A DNA stretch of 64,000 bases from Paenalicyclobacillus macrosporangiidus (GCF_900116805.1 NZ_FPBV01000003.1:124001-188000), one strand, 5' to 3'. Positions 42,806 through 52,245 are shown, numbered from the stretch's first letter. The notes: generated by a model from the sequence alone, not told the origin. Made by a program: numbers and translations.

Positions 42806-44242
42806 ATGGAGAGCCGCAACTGGATCGGTGGCGAGTGGTCCACCCCCAAAGGCGGGGAGATGACCGTATACAATCCGTCTGACACGAAGCAGGAGGTCGG
42901 CGTCCTGCACCTGTCGCAGGCGGACGATGTGCTGCAGGCGGGAGACGCCGCCCGGCGGGCGCTGCCGGGCTGGGCCGGGCTGACCTGGGCGCAGCGCGGC
43001 GAACACCTGTACCGCTTGGCCGCGGCGCTCGAGGCGCACGCCGACGAGATCGCCACCTTGGCATCCACGGAGATGGGCAAGCCCATCAGCGAGATGCGCG
43101 GCGAGGTGACCCGCGGCATCCACCTGCTGCGCTACTACGCGGCGGAGGGTGTGCGGGCCATCGGCCAGGTGATCCCTTCCACCCAATCGCAGGTGCTGCA
43201 ATACACCAAGCGCGTGCCCCTCGGCGTGGTCGGCATCATCACCCCGTGGAACTTCCCGGTGGCCATCCCGATTTGGAAAATCGCCCCCGCTCTCATCTGT
43301 GGCAACACCGTCGTCTGGAAACCGGCGGAGACCGCGTCGCTGACGGCCACCCGCCTCGTCGAGCTGTTCGCGGAAGCGGGCCTGCCGGGCGGCGTGTTGA
43401 ACCTGGTGATCGGTACGGGGAGCACCGCCGGCAGCGCCCTCATCGAGCAGGTGGAGCTGGACGGCGTGAGCTTCACCGGATCGACCGCCACCGGCAAGCA
43501 CGTTGCGGCCATTTGCGCGTCGCGCAACATCAAGTACCAGACGGAGATGGGCGGCAAGAACGCCGCGATTGTCCTCGCCGACGCCGACTTCAAGACCACC
43601 ATCCCGGCGCTCGTCAGCGGCGCGTTCCGCTCCGCCGGCCAGAAGTGCACGGCGACGAGCCGCATCATCGTCGAGGAATCGGTGTATGACCAGCTCGCCG
43701 CGGCCCTGCGCGACGCGGTGAAGGACCTGTACGTGGGACACGCCCTCGATCCGAAGTCGTACCTCGGCCCGGTGGCATCCAAGGCCCAGTTCGAGAAGGT
43801 GTCCTCCTACGTCCGGATGGCCGACCAGGCGGAGGTCGTCGCCCGCGGCACGGCTCAGGTCGACCCAGCGAGCGGCCACTACGTGCTGCCGACCGTCGTC
43901 GCCGGCGTCGGCGTGGATCACCCGCTCGTCCAGGAGGAGATCTTCGGCCCCGTCACGGCGCTGCTGCCGGCGCGCGGCGTGGACGAGGCCATCGAGCTGT
44001 GCAACAAGACCGTCTACGGCTTGAGCGCAGCCATCTTCACGCAGGACCTGTCCAACGCCATCCGCTTCCTCGAGGAGGCCGAGGCGGGTATGGTGCGCGT
44101 CAACCTGGAGACCGCGGGCGTCGAGTACCAGGCGCCGTTCGGCGGCATGAAGTGGTCGAGTTCGCACACCCGTGAACAAGGCCAGGCGGCGCTCGACTTC
44201 TACAGCCAGGTGAAGACCTGCGCCGTCTACTACGGCGGTTGA
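42806..44242 (+). CDS. Aldehyde dehydrogenase, probable 2-oxoglutarate semialdehyde dehydrogenase
   Basis: A 478-aa NAD(P)-dependent aldehyde dehydrogenase. The catalytic residues are Asn149 (TPWNFP), Glu247 (TEMGGKNA) and Cys281 (SAGQKCTATSR); the cofactor loop is FTGSTATG. The EMGGKN form and overall pattern match the group that oxidises 2,5-dioxovalerate (2-oxoglutarate semialdehyde) to 2-oxoglutarate. The gene that follows belongs to a family containing the dehydratase that makes this semialdehyde, which supports the assignment. The start has GGAGGG 8 bases upstream. An intrinsic terminator follows the stop. Confidence 0.9.
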   Translation: MESRNWIGGEWSTPKGGEMTVYNPSDTKQEVGVLHLSQADDVLQAGDAARRALPGWAGLTWAQRGEHLYRLAAALEAHADEIATLASTEMGKPISEMRGEVTRGIHLLRYYAAEGVRAIGQVIPSTQSQVLQYTKRVPLGVVGIITPWNFPVAIPIWKIAPALICGNTVVWKPAETASLTATRLVELFAEAGLPGGVLNLVIGTGSTAGSALIEQVELDGVSFTGSTATGKHVAAICASRNIKYQTEMGGKNAAIVLADADFKTTIPALVSGAFRSAGQKCTATSRIIVEESVYDQLAAALRDAVKDLYVGHALDPKSYLGPVASKAQFEKVSSYVRMADQAEVVARGTAQVDPASGHYVLPTVVAGVGVDHPLVQEEIFGPVTALLPARGVDEAIELCNKTVYGLSAAIFTQDLSNAIRFLEEAEAGMVRVNLETAGVEYQAPFGGMKWSSSHTREQGQAALDFYSQVKTCAVYYGG

Positions 44243-44248
44243 TCCGGC

Positions 44249-44291
44249 GGGTGCAGCGGCGGCCCGGCCGTCCTGCTGCACCCTTTTCATT
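44249..44291 (+). terminator. Intrinsic terminator after the aldehyde dehydrogenase
   Basis: GGGTGCAGC pairs with GCTGCACCC around a GC-rich inner loop that can pair further, and TTTTCATT follows. It lies 6 bases after the stop, so it may reduce read-through into the next gene. Confidence 0.65.
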
Positions 44292-44317
44292 CGGTGCACG
44301 GAGGAGGACACAACTGG

Positions 44318-45220
44318 ATGATTCGCACCGTTCGCTATTGGGATCCTGAAACGCACGCCGTGCACCTCGGCCTCCTGCGCGATGGCCAGGTGTACAGCAT
44401 CACTCGCCGCGTCCCGGCCTTCACCGATCCGCTTCCGGTGTGGTACACGTTCCGGGCGCTGGACCTGTCAGTGGAAGAGGGGTTCGCACGCCTGGTCGAC
44501 GGTGTGCAGCCGATGGCGTCCTACGAGGAACTGGCGGCCCAGTCCGCGCTTCTGCCGCCCGTGGACGCCCGGGAGGTCTGGGCAGCCGGCGTCACCTACG
44601 AGCGCAGCCGGCAGGCGCGCAACGCGGAGACAAAACTCCAGGACAGCGTGTACGACCGCGTCTACGAGGCGGCGCGCCCTGAAATCTTTTTCAAGGCGAC
44701 GCGCGAGCGCGTGATCGCCCCCGGCCAACCCCTCGGCCTGCGGTCCGACTCCGCCTGGATGGTGCCGGAACCGGAGCTGTCCCTCGTCCTCACCGCAGCC
44801 GGGGACATCGTCGGCTGGACACTCGGGGACGACCTGAGCTCCCGCGACATCGAGGGCGAGAATCCGCTCTACCTGCCCCAGGCCAAGGTGTTCTCGCGCA
44901 GTTGCTCCTTCGGGCCCGTCCTGCTCTGGAACACCGGCGCCGAGGTCCCGGCCGGGTGGACCCTGACGCTGACCATCCGGCGCGGCGGGGACATCGCCTT
45001 CCAGGGCTCCGTGTCGTTGCAGCAGCTGCGCCGCCCGTTCGAGGAGCTCGTCGCATACCTGCGGCGCGACAACCCCGTCCTGGATGGCACGGTCCTCATG
45101 ACCGGTACCGGCATTGTCCCGCCGGACGAGTTCACCCTCCAGCCGGGGGACACGGTCGACATCGAGCTGCCCGAGATCGGCGTGCTCCGCAACCCCATCG
45201 CAGCCCCCCTGGGGAAGTGA
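44318..45220 (+). CDS. FAH-family 2-keto-3-deoxy sugar-acid dehydratase-like protein
   Basis: A 300-aa enzyme of the FAH superfamily. AAGVTYERSRQARNAE, EIFFKAT, VPEPELSLVLT (metal glutamates), GDDLSSRDIEGENPLYLPQAK and GTGIVPP are the landmarks. This pattern resembles 2-keto-3-deoxy-D-arabinonate/xylonate dehydratases of oxidative pentose pathways more than true fumarylacetoacetate hydrolases. Its product would be 2-oxoglutarate semialdehyde, the presumed substrate of the preceding gene. The ATG follows GGAGGAGG at about ten bases. Confidence 0.85.
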   Translation: MIRTVRYWDPETHAVHLGLLRDGQVYSITRRVPAFTDPLPVWYTFRALDLSVEEGFARLVDGVQPMASYEELAAQSALLPPVDAREVWAAGVTYERSRQARNAETKLQDSVYDRVYEAARPEIFFKATRERVIAPGQPLGLRSDSAWMVPEPELSLVLTAAGDIVGWTLGDDLSSRDIEGENPLYLPQAKVFSRSCSFGPVLLWNTGAEVPAGWTLTLTIRRGGDIAFQGSVSLQQLRRPFEELVAYLRRDNPVLDGTVLMTGTGIVPPDEFTLQPGDTVDIELPEIGVLRNPIAAPLGK

Positions 45221-45290
45221 GACCCCTTCTTGTGCCGGCCGGCACCGCTGGCCGGCACGCCCGCGCCCCGTCCCCCTTCTGGCACTGCGC

Positions 45291-45296
45291 TATAAT
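45291..45296 (+). promoter_or_regulatory. Possible -10 box of the DinB-like gene
   Basis: A perfect TATAAT lies 48 bases before the start of the DinB-like gene. The -35 region (CCGTCC) is poor. A TGGCAC just upstream is not followed by TTGC and is not a sigma-54 promoter. Confidence 0.4.
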
Positions 45297-45344
45297 GAAT
45301 GCGGGCATATGCTGCCGCTACATACCCAGAAGGAGGTTTTCCGG

Positions 45345-45785
45345 ATGCTTCCTGAAGTCGCGGACCTGTTGTCGCTGTGGAAGTCGGTACGGGCATCCAT
45401 GGACAAGATGATCGCGGACCTTACCGACGAACAGTTGACCCGAAAGCCCGAGAATAACAACGCCATTGCGGCGGTCCTGGAACACACCGCCCTGGTGGAA
45501 CGCAAGTTCCTCTCGGCCCTCTCCGGCCAGGTGGAGGACATCGACGTACAGGCGCCGTACGAAGCTTCGTCCTGGGATGCGGCCAAGGTCAAGGCGCTGT
45601 GGAACGACGTCTTGGCGTACGGTGAGCAGGTTCTCTCCGGGCTGACCGCTGAGCAACTCACGCAGCCCGGACTCAAACTCGGCGTCGGCGAATTGAACAA
45701 GCGCCAGTTGATTGCCTACATGATCGCGCACACCGCCCATCACCGGGGCCAGATCCCGATTTTGAAGCGGCTGATCCAGGCCTGA
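45345..45785 (+). CDS. DinB-like superfamily protein
   Basis: A 146-aa four-helix-bundle protein of the DinB/YfiT-like superfamily, which often binds a divalent metal through three histidines. His in LEHTALVERKF and the pair in AHTAHHRGQ near the C-terminus are present. AAGGAGG lies 8 bases before the ATG. Family members include thiol S-transferases and damage-inducible proteins; this one has no distinctive neighbour, so its role is unknown. A strong terminator follows. Confidence 0.88.
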   Translation: MLPEVADLLSLWKSVRASMDKMIADLTDEQLTRKPENNNAIAAVLEHTALVERKFLSALSGQVEDIDVQAPYEASSWDAAKVKALWNDVLAYGEQVLSGLTAEQLTQPGLKLGVGELNKRQLIAYMIAHTAHHRGQIPILKRLIQA

Positions 45786-45824
45786 CCCGAGCAGGCGGAT
45801 CCGGGTCGGTGCGTGACCAAAACC

Positions 45825-45871
45825 AGGGGCACCGCGGCGGCCATCGGCGCTGCGGTGCCCCTCCTTTCTTT
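45825..45871. terminator. Bidirectional intrinsic terminator
   Basis: AGGGGCACCGC and GCGGTGCCCCT form an 11-bp stem. The plus strand continues with CCTTTCTTT and the minus strand with TGGTTTTGG, so it can end both the DinB-like gene and the convergent alcohol dehydrogenase. Confidence 0.8.
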
Positions 45872-45894
45872 GCATAGGCCCCCGTCCCTGCCCC

Positions 45895-47088
45895 CTACGC
45901 CTTCACCTCAGCCGAGAAATCGTAATCGTACGCCACCTGATACAGCGCCTCAATCTCCTCGGCGGTGGGCACGCGGGGGTTGTTCCCCGGGCTTCCGCTG
46001 GCGATGGCGTCACGGGCCATCTTCGCCACCACCTCGTCGAACGCCGTCTTGTCGATGCCCCATCCACGCAGGTTGGGGATGTTCAACTCCCGGCACAGGC
46101 GTTTCACGTCGGCCACCAGCGCCACCGCCGCGTCCCGGTCGGACACGTCCGCCAATGTCGGGTTGACGATGCGGGCGATCACCGCCAAGCGCCCGACAGC
46201 GGCGTCCAGCGTGTACTCCAACACCGCGGGCAACAGCATCGCGTTCGAGACCCCGTGCGGGACGTGGAACACCGCCCCGATGGGGCGCGACATGCCGTGC
46301 ACCAAGCAGACCGATGCGTTCGAGAAGGCCGCCCCGGCCAGCATCGCCGCCACGGCCATCCGTTCGCGGGCCTCCACATCCTGCCCGTCCTGGTATGCCC
46401 GCCGCAGGTGTTTCACGATGTCGTCGATCGCGGTGAGCGCCAGGGTATCGGTCATGGGCTGCGCCCGGCGTGAGATGTACGCCTCGATGGCGTGGCAGAG
46501 CGCGTCCACCCCCGTCGCGGCCGTCACGCTGGGCGGCGAGGACAGGGTCAGCAGCGGATCGACGACGGCGACCGCCGGCAGGAACGCCGGATGCTTGATC
46601 ATCATCTTGATGTCCTCGGCCGTGTTCGTAATCACGGTCGCATCCGTCACCTCGGACCCGGTCCCGGCCGTGGTGGGGATGGCGATCACGGGGATCGGCG
46701 CATGCGGGATCGGCTTCCGGCCGCCCATGTAATCGCCGATGTATCCCCCGTTGGTGGCGACCACGGCGACCGCCTTGGCCGTGTCGATGCAGCTCCCCCC
46801 GCCGATGGCCACGAGAAGATCGCATCCTTCCTCCTGCAGCACCGCCAGCGCCTCGGCGACGTACGTGTCCGTGGGCTCGGTGTCGACGCGCGAATAGACC
46901 ACGCTCGAGACGCCAGCGTCGCTCAAGATGGCCTGGCAGCGCGCCACATTCCCCAGCTTCTCCATCACGCTGTCGCTCACCACAAGCGCTTTCTTTCCGC
47001 GCACAGCCGCCTCTTCGCCGGCCTTCTGAAACGCGTCCCGCCCGTAGTGCACCACCTGCGGCAACCGAAACGTGGCAAATGGGTTCAC
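45895..47088 (-). CDS. Iron-containing alcohol dehydrogenase
   Basis: A 397-aa group III alcohol dehydrogenase. GGGSCIDTAKAVA binds the nucleotide, PTTAGTGSEVT follows, and the metal-binding Asp and His residues occur in VDPLLTL and GVDALCHAIEAY, then VHGMSRPIGAVFHVPHG. The GTG start has GGAGGAG 6 bases upstream. Members oxidise or reduce lactaldehyde, butanol, 1,3-propanediol or 4-hydroxybutyrate; the sequence does not tell which. A methylase gene precedes it by 106 bases on the same strand. Confidence 0.92.
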   Translation of the reverse strand: MNPFATFRLPQVVHYGRDAFQKAGEEAAVRGKKALVVSDSVMEKLGNVARCQAILSDAGVSSVVYSRVDTEPTDTYVAEALAVLQEEGCDLLVAIGGGSCIDTAKAVAVVATNGGYIGDYMGGRKPIPHAPIPVIAIPTTAGTGSEVTDATVITNTAEDIKMMIKHPAFLPAVAVVDPLLTLSSPPSVTAATGVDALCHAIEAYISRRAQPMTDTLALTAIDDIVKHLRRAYQDGQDVEARERMAVAAMLAGAAFSNASVCLVHGMSRPIGAVFHVPHGVSNAMLLPAVLEYTLDAAVGRLAVIARIVNPTLADVSDRDAAVALVADVKRLCRELNIPNLRGWGIDKTAFDEVVAKMARDAIASGSPGNNPRVPTAEEIEALYQVAYDYDFSAEVKA

Positions 47089-47194
47089 CCGGTTCTCCTC
47101 CTCTCTTCCCTATGAATCAGAATAATGCAAAGCGAACCGGATTTCACCCCGATGTCGCTCCCGAGCCCGGAGCTGCGACGCCACGATGGACGAT

Positions 47195-48019
47195 TTACAA
47201 TCCTTTGTACGCGAGCATCTCCCGGGCCGGACGACGGTCCCCCGTGCAACTGATGCGGCGCGGCGCGTCGACGAACACGATGCGGAAGCCGAGAGAACGG
47301 TAGAGGTGGACGATTCGGTCGGTGGCTTGGTTGGACGCGACCACGGGGCCGTCGAGCTCCGCCAGCCATTCGGCGAGACGGACCTGATCCGCCCACGTGA
47401 ATCCGCCTGCCGAGTACTGGCGGAACTCCACGTCGTAGGGCGGGTCGGCGTAGACGAAGTCTCCCGGTCGCACCGTCATGGCCGCGAAGTCCCCGCTCGT
47501 GAACGTCCAGTCCGCCAGCACCGGCTGGTACTCCTCGAACGTCCGGCGGTACCCGATGGTCTTGTAGCGCCCGAACGGCACGTTGAACAACCCGTCGCGG
47601 TTGAACCGGCACAGCCCGTTGTACCCCGTACGATTGAGATAATAGAAGAGGGACGCGGCCTCCGCGCTGTCCTGCCGCCCTTCGGCGATGAGCGCGTTGA
47701 ACCGATCCCGGTGCCGGTAGTACAATTCCGCGTCGTTCTCCATCTCGATGACGATCCGCAGGCCGCGCCGCACCCAGTCGTGGAAGTGCACCACGTGTTC
47801 GTTGATGTCGTTGAGCAACGCCCGCTTCGGCCGCAATCCCAACGCCACCGCCAAACTGCCGCAGAACGGCTCCACCAGCCGGCCGCCGGGATACGCCTCG
47901 CGATAGCGGGCCCACAGCGGCATCAGATGCGGAACCAACCACCGCTTGCCGCCCGCCCACTTGAGAATGGGCTGCAGCGCCGGTGCCGCCTGCGTGATCG
48001 GACGCTCTGTCGTTTCCAA
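47195..48019 (-). CDS. D12-class N6-adenine DNA methyltransferase (Dam-like)
   Basis: A 274-aa adenine methyltransferase. The S-adenosylmethionine motif KWAGGKRWL is at residues 20-28 with VEPFCGSLAVAL at 49-60, and the catalytic DPPY at 192-195. The order (motif X/I first, DPPY later) is that of D12/Dam-like alpha-class enzymes. The TTG start is preceded by GGGGAGGGGAG; a 7-bp hairpin (48046-48065) sits just before that site. No restriction endonuclease gene is adjacent, so it looks like an orphan methylase. Target sequence unknown. Confidence 0.9.
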   Translation of the reverse strand: METTERPITQAAPALQPILKWAGGKRWLVPHLMPLWARYREAYPGGRLVEPFCGSLAVALGLRPKRALLNDINEHVVHFHDWVRRGLRIVIEMENDAELYYRHRDRFNALIAEGRQDSAEAASLFYYLNRTGYNGLCRFNRDGLFNVPFGRYKTIGYRRTFEEYQPVLADWTFTSGDFAAMTVRPGDFVYADPPYDVEFRQYSAGGFTWADQVRLAEWLAELDGPVVASNQATDRIVHLYRSLGFRIVFVDAPRRISCTGDRRPAREMLAYKGL

Positions 48020-48111
48020 TCTCTCCCCTCCCCGCAGGCGTCTCCGGCAGGTGGGCAAACCTGCCAAGGCCATGGAGATATTCTATCAAACCCGCGCGGA
48101 GGTGATCACAG

Positions 48112-48143
48112 AAAAGGCGGGCCCGCCGGGCCCGCCGTTTTCT
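48112..48143 (-). terminator. Intrinsic terminator after doxX
   Basis: GGCGGGCCC and GGGCCCGCC form a stem around three bases; the minus strand continues CTTTTCTG. It lies about 50 bases after the DoxX stop. Confidence 0.65.
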
Positions 48144-48195
48144 CGTCGTCACGCACCGATTCCGCCCATCCGACGCCGATCCTCTGCCTCTGTCG

Positions 48196-48732
48196 TCAAC
48201 CGGCGACCTTGCCGCCACCCGCTGACGGAGCGCTCACCTCGATGCGGAACAGCTTTCGCATGTACTTGCGAAGCCACGGGATGACCCAGTAGTCGCCGCC
48301 GATGCGCCCGGCGTTGAACCCGGCCACGATGATGAAGATGCTGATCAGGACGTCCCACGGGTTGCTCGACACCGTTCCGGCGAACATGTAGGCGAAGTTC
48401 ATCATCATTCCGAAAAACACCGCGGCCGTCGTCAGAACCCCCAAGACCAGACCCAGTCCGACAAGGAACTCGCCCGTGGACACCAGGACGTTGAACAGAC
48501 CGACGTGTGGCAGCGCGAACGATTTCAGAAACGCGTTGTACGTCGGGTACAACACCTCTTTGTCGGGACCGACCACGGGGTGCGCCACCGCGTTCTGCAA
48601 GAACTTCTGCGCGCTGAATCCCCCCGTCAACTTCTCCCATCCGGCCGTCAACCACTGCCATCCCAGGTACACCCGCAACACCGTCAGGATCCAACTCGCA
48701 TACTTGTTTTCACGAAGCCAATTGACGAACAT
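48196..48732 (-). CDS. DoxX family membrane protein
   Basis: A 178-aa membrane protein with four predicted helices. LRVYLGWQWLTAGWEKLTGGF near the N-terminus and GEFLVGLGLVLGVLTTAAVFFGMMMNF are typical of the DoxX/DoxD-like family, some members of which are subunits of thiosulfate:quinone oxidoreductase. AAAAGGAG precedes the ATG. It stands alone between the methylase and the large regulator, with its own terminator. Function here is unknown. Confidence 0.88.
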   Translation of the reverse strand: MFVNWLRENKYASWILTVLRVYLGWQWLTAGWEKLTGGFSAQKFLQNAVAHPVVGPDKEVLYPTYNAFLKSFALPHVGLFNVLVSTGEFLVGLGLVLGVLTTAAVFFGMMMNFAYMFAGTVSSNPWDVLISIFIIVAGFNAGRIGGDYWVIPWLRKYMRKLFRIEVSAPSAGGGKVAG

Positions 48733-48900
48733 GATGCCTCACTCCTTTTCCGGAAGGCTAGGGAGGATGTTCCTTACGGCTTTATCATCCCCTATCTCCC
48801 GGAACGGAAGAAGCGCAATTCAGCGCATTTTTCGAGCACATCCTGGACTGCTTCATTGTGACTATGATCGCACCGTCCGTGACGGCACAACCGGATGGTC

Positions 48901-51900
48901 CTATCCCCACCGGCATACCAAGGCCTCGTACACGGCCCGGGTCGAGGCCATCGGCGCCACCCCCAGCTCCTGCCGCAGGACCCGTTCGCACGTCCGGTAC
49001 ACCTGCATCACCAGCGGGCGGTTGAACAGCCCCGCGGCGGCCTGCATCCACCACACGTATGCCTCCTCCCAGGCGGGCTCCACCGCCGTCGCCCGCTCGC
49101 AGGCCGCGATGGCCTCCGCAAACCGCTGCTGTCCGCAGCACAGGCGCGCGAAGGTTACACACGCGTCGACGAACAGCATCCGCAACCGATCCCGCTCGCT
49201 GTCGCACCACGGCTCGTACCGTACCTCGGGCAGGTACTCTCCTTGCCACACCGCCAGGGCCCGCGCCAACACCTCCCGCCGGCGCACCTCGTCCGGCTCG
49301 CCCGCCGCCTCCCGCAGGCATGCGAGGAAGACGTCCCGGTCCACCTCCAGCCAGGCCGCCTCCGTCAGGCCATACAGGGCGCCCCGCCGCACGAGGAAGA
49401 CGGAAGGCCCCCGGCCAGGCCTTCCGGGATCGATCACGTTGGACAACGCATGCAACGCCACCTTGAAGTCACGCTCTGCCGTCTCTGGGTCCGCCTCTGG
49501 CCACAGCCGTTCGCAGATCTCCTCCCGGTGCAGCAGCGTCCCCCGGTTTGTCAGAAGGAGCTGGAACAGCTTGCGGGCCTTGTCGCGCTGCCACTCTTTG
49601 TGTGGGATTTCCGAGAATCCGCGCCACACGGAAAAACCGCCCAACGTGCGCACCCGCAAGGTGTAGCCCGGGTGGTGCTCCACGTCCAGGCAGCCCGTGC
49701 GCTCCAAGATGCGCACCGCCGCGCGCACCCATCGCCCTGTGCCGTGCCTCGTGTCGGAATCGCCATCGGGATCGATCTCGCGCTGCCGGAACACCTGCAG
49801 CATCGGGACCACCGCAGCCACGTCGCGCAGCCCGAAGAAAGTCGGGCGCTCCCACAGGAACCACGCCCCCAGCCGCCCGGTGTCCCACAGGGCGGATGCC
49901 AACGCCATGCCCCATGCCCGGTCGCCCGCGCGATAGAGGGCCAGCGCCAGCCAGATCTGGCTCACCAGCCGGAGAAACGGATCTCCACAGAGACCGAAAT
50001 CGTCGCGGCACCGGCGCAGGGCCTCCACCGCCTGTGCGAACTGGCCGGCCATCACCGCCGACTGGCCGAACCCCACCCGGACCAGGCTGGCCATCCACAG
50101 GTCCCCTGCCGCCGAAGCGATCTCGATGCTCTCCTGGGCGTACATGCGCGCGAGCGCGAACTGGCCTCGGTAGCCGTGCGACAGACAGAGCCCCAACAGG
50201 GCCTCGGACTTGCCGCGGGGCACCTGCATCTCATCCATCCGCGCCACTGCCTCCTGGTAGGCGTGCAAGGCCGCGTCAGACCGCGGTTCCTGCAGGTGGA
50301 AGGCGTGACCGAGGCGGATGAACCCGACCGCGCTCACGAACGGGGATTGCAGCGTGTGGCCCACGCGGTGCGCCCGCTCGGCTTGCTCGCGCGCCTTGTC
50401 CGCCTCGCCGAGCATCGCGTGGACCAACGCCAGCAGCAGCGTCGCCTCCCGGTGGGACAGGGCGCTGCGGCCGTCCGCCGGATCCCCGTCGGCCCGCGGC
50501 CGCAGCACAGCCACCGTCTCCTGCAGACGGCCCGTGCGCAACAGAAGCCGCGCATCGCTGTTGTTGTCCGGCGGGGACGCCCCCTCCAGCTGCCGCAGCG
50601 CGGCCAGCAGGCGTTCCGCTCGGCGCAGCCGCCCCTGGTTGATGCTGTTCTCGAACGCCAACTGGGCGATCGCGATGCGCCCCTGGACGTCCTCCCGGTC
50701 CACGTGCGCCCGCGCCTCCCGGATGTGCAGCGCGGCCCGGGCCGGCTGGATGGTGTCCAGGTACAGCCGCGCCAGCCCCGTCTCCACCTGCGCCAGGGCC
50801 TTCCGGTCCCCGCGAGCCGCGGCGAGCGACCGGGCCGCCGCGAAGGACGCCTGCGCCTCCTGGTAGCGGTTGGCGTGCCGCGCCACCTCCGCCCGCGCCC
50901 ACAGGAGGCCCGGCGATGCCGAGATGGTCGCATCCGACAGCCGGTCCAGCCAATCCTGCACCGTCGACACCCTGCCCCGCTCCAGGTGCCCCGGAATGTG
51001 CGGCAGGAGCAGATCGGCAATCCGTGCTTCGTCCTCCAGGGCGAATACATACCGCAGTGCCCGGTCTAACTCACCCCGATCCGAGTACCAGCGGATGGCG
51101 CGTTCGACCAATCCCCGCCGCTCTTCCGGATCGAGGCCAGCCGTCAGGGTTTCGCGCACCAGCGGGTGCAGCTCATACCCCTGCCCGCCCTCGGCGATGG
51201 CGATGTGGCCGCGCCGCTCCAACCCCGCCAACAGGCGGGCGCTGTCCCGGCGGCCGAGGGCGGCGTCGCACAGATCCGGATCGATGGGGGAAAACACGCT
51301 CGCCCGCTGCAGAAACGCCCGCTGCTCCGCCGTCAGCGGCCCCGTGAACAGGCGGAGCACCTGGGCGGGGATGGGGGTTCGATCCGCCAGGGCCGCCTGC
51401 AACCGCTCGAAGGACCGGTGCTGCCGCCAATCCCGTAGCAGCATCGCCAGTACCAACGCCATCCCGCCCGTACGCCTGAGCAGCCAATCCACCTGGCTGC
51501 GCTCCAAAGCCGGCAGGCCCGGGTCGTCCGCCACGACGCCGTGGAACAGAAAGCCGACCTCGTCCGCCGTGAAGGCCAGTTCCTTCTCCCGTACCCACAG
51601 CACGTCCCCGCGCAAGGTCAGGGCATCGACCCAGGGCAGGGTCGGGCGCGTCCGCGTGAGCAGCACCACGTGCACATGCGGCGGCAGGTCGCGGAGCCAC
51701 GCGTCGAACCACTGCAGCAGCGCCGCCTCTTCGTCCAGCAGATGGAAGTCGTCGAACACCAGGAGCGTGTCATCGTGCACGTACGCGGCAGCCAACTCCG
51801 CCGCCCAGCGGGCGGAGGCGGTCCATAACAAGGGCGACTCCGCCGCGTGCCGCACGCGCTCCGCCTCGGCCACCGGCACCTCATCCGGCAGCGTGGCATC

Positions 51901-52230
51901 CAGGACCCGTCCGACGAAGCGCACGCCGTACCGATCTCCTTCACGGACCGTCAACCACTGCACTCGCAGCCCGCTCTGGCGCACGTAGGCGCCGACCGCC
52001 GTGGTCTTGCCGTACCCGGCCCCCGCCTTCACCACGGTCACCGGCAGGTCCGGAATCTCCGACAACATTGTCATCACGCGTGGCCGCGGCAGCTCCACCC
52101 CTCGCCCGCGGGGTGGCTCCATCCCCCGCCCATGGGACGGCGCCGTCTCCCGTCCCTGTGGCGGCTCCGGTGTTCTCTCCTCAGGTGCTTCCATCCCACG
52201 GCGCCGCGCGTCCGGATGCTCCCTGTCCAT
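48901..52230 (-). CDS. Very large STAND ATPase / SARP-BTAD transcriptional regulator
   Basis: A 1109-aa MalT-like regulator. A Pro/Arg-rich tail of about 55 residues leads to an NTPase with Walker A GAGYGKTT at 70-77 and Walker B LLVFDDFH near 155-162; a helical region with many TPR-like repeats spans about 340-830; a winged-helix DNA-binding domain follows (VRTLGGFSVWRG, near 860-950), then a bacterial transcriptional activation domain (BTAD) to the end. Unlike MalT it has no LuxR-type C-terminus. Such proteins switch on when a ligand lets the ATPase oligomerise. It is 15 bases downstream of the tannase-like gene and is probably co-transcribed with it. Confidence 0.9.
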   Translation of the reverse strand: MDREHPDARRRGMEAPEERTPEPPQGRETAPSHGRGMEPPRGRGVELPRPRVMTMLSEIPDLPVTVVKAGAGYGKTTAVGAYVRQSGLRVQWLTVREGDRYGVRFVGRVLDATLPDEVPVAEAERVRHAAESPLLWTASARWAAELAAAYVHDDTLLVFDDFHLLDEEAALLQWFDAWLRDLPPHVHVVLLTRTRPTLPWVDALTLRGDVLWVREKELAFTADEVGFLFHGVVADDPGLPALERSQVDWLLRRTGGMALVLAMLLRDWRQHRSFERLQAALADRTPIPAQVLRLFTGPLTAEQRAFLQRASVFSPIDPDLCDAALGRRDSARLLAGLERRGHIAIAEGGQGYELHPLVRETLTAGLDPEERRGLVERAIRWYSDRGELDRALRYVFALEDEARIADLLLPHIPGHLERGRVSTVQDWLDRLSDATISASPGLLWARAEVARHANRYQEAQASFAAARSLAAARGDRKALAQVETGLARLYLDTIQPARAALHIREARAHVDREDVQGRIAIAQLAFENSINQGRLRRAERLLAALRQLEGASPPDNNSDARLLLRTGRLQETVAVLRPRADGDPADGRSALSHREATLLLALVHAMLGEADKAREQAERAHRVGHTLQSPFVSAVGFIRLGHAFHLQEPRSDAALHAYQEAVARMDEMQVPRGKSEALLGLCLSHGYRGQFALARMYAQESIEIASAAGDLWMASLVRVGFGQSAVMAGQFAQAVEALRRCRDDFGLCGDPFLRLVSQIWLALALYRAGDRAWGMALASALWDTGRLGAWFLWERPTFFGLRDVAAVVPMLQVFRQREIDPDGDSDTRHGTGRWVRAAVRILERTGCLDVEHHPGYTLRVRTLGGFSVWRGFSEIPHKEWQRDKARKLFQLLLTNRGTLLHREEICERLWPEADPETAERDFKVALHALSNVIDPGRPGRGPSVFLVRRGALYGLTEAAWLEVDRDVFLACLREAAGEPDEVRRREVLARALAVWQGEYLPEVRYEPWCDSERDRLRMLFVDACVTFARLCCGQQRFAEAIAACERATAVEPAWEEAYVWWMQAAAGLFNRPLVMQVYRTCERVLRQELGVAPMASTRAVYEALVCRWG

Positions 52231-52245
52231 CGCCCTTCCCCCGTT

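Noticed and set aside
45280-45297. Sigma-54 promoter before the DinB-like gene (TGGCAC)
   Set aside because: The TGGCAC is followed by TATAAT instead of TTGC at the right distance; a sigma-A -10 box explains the site better.
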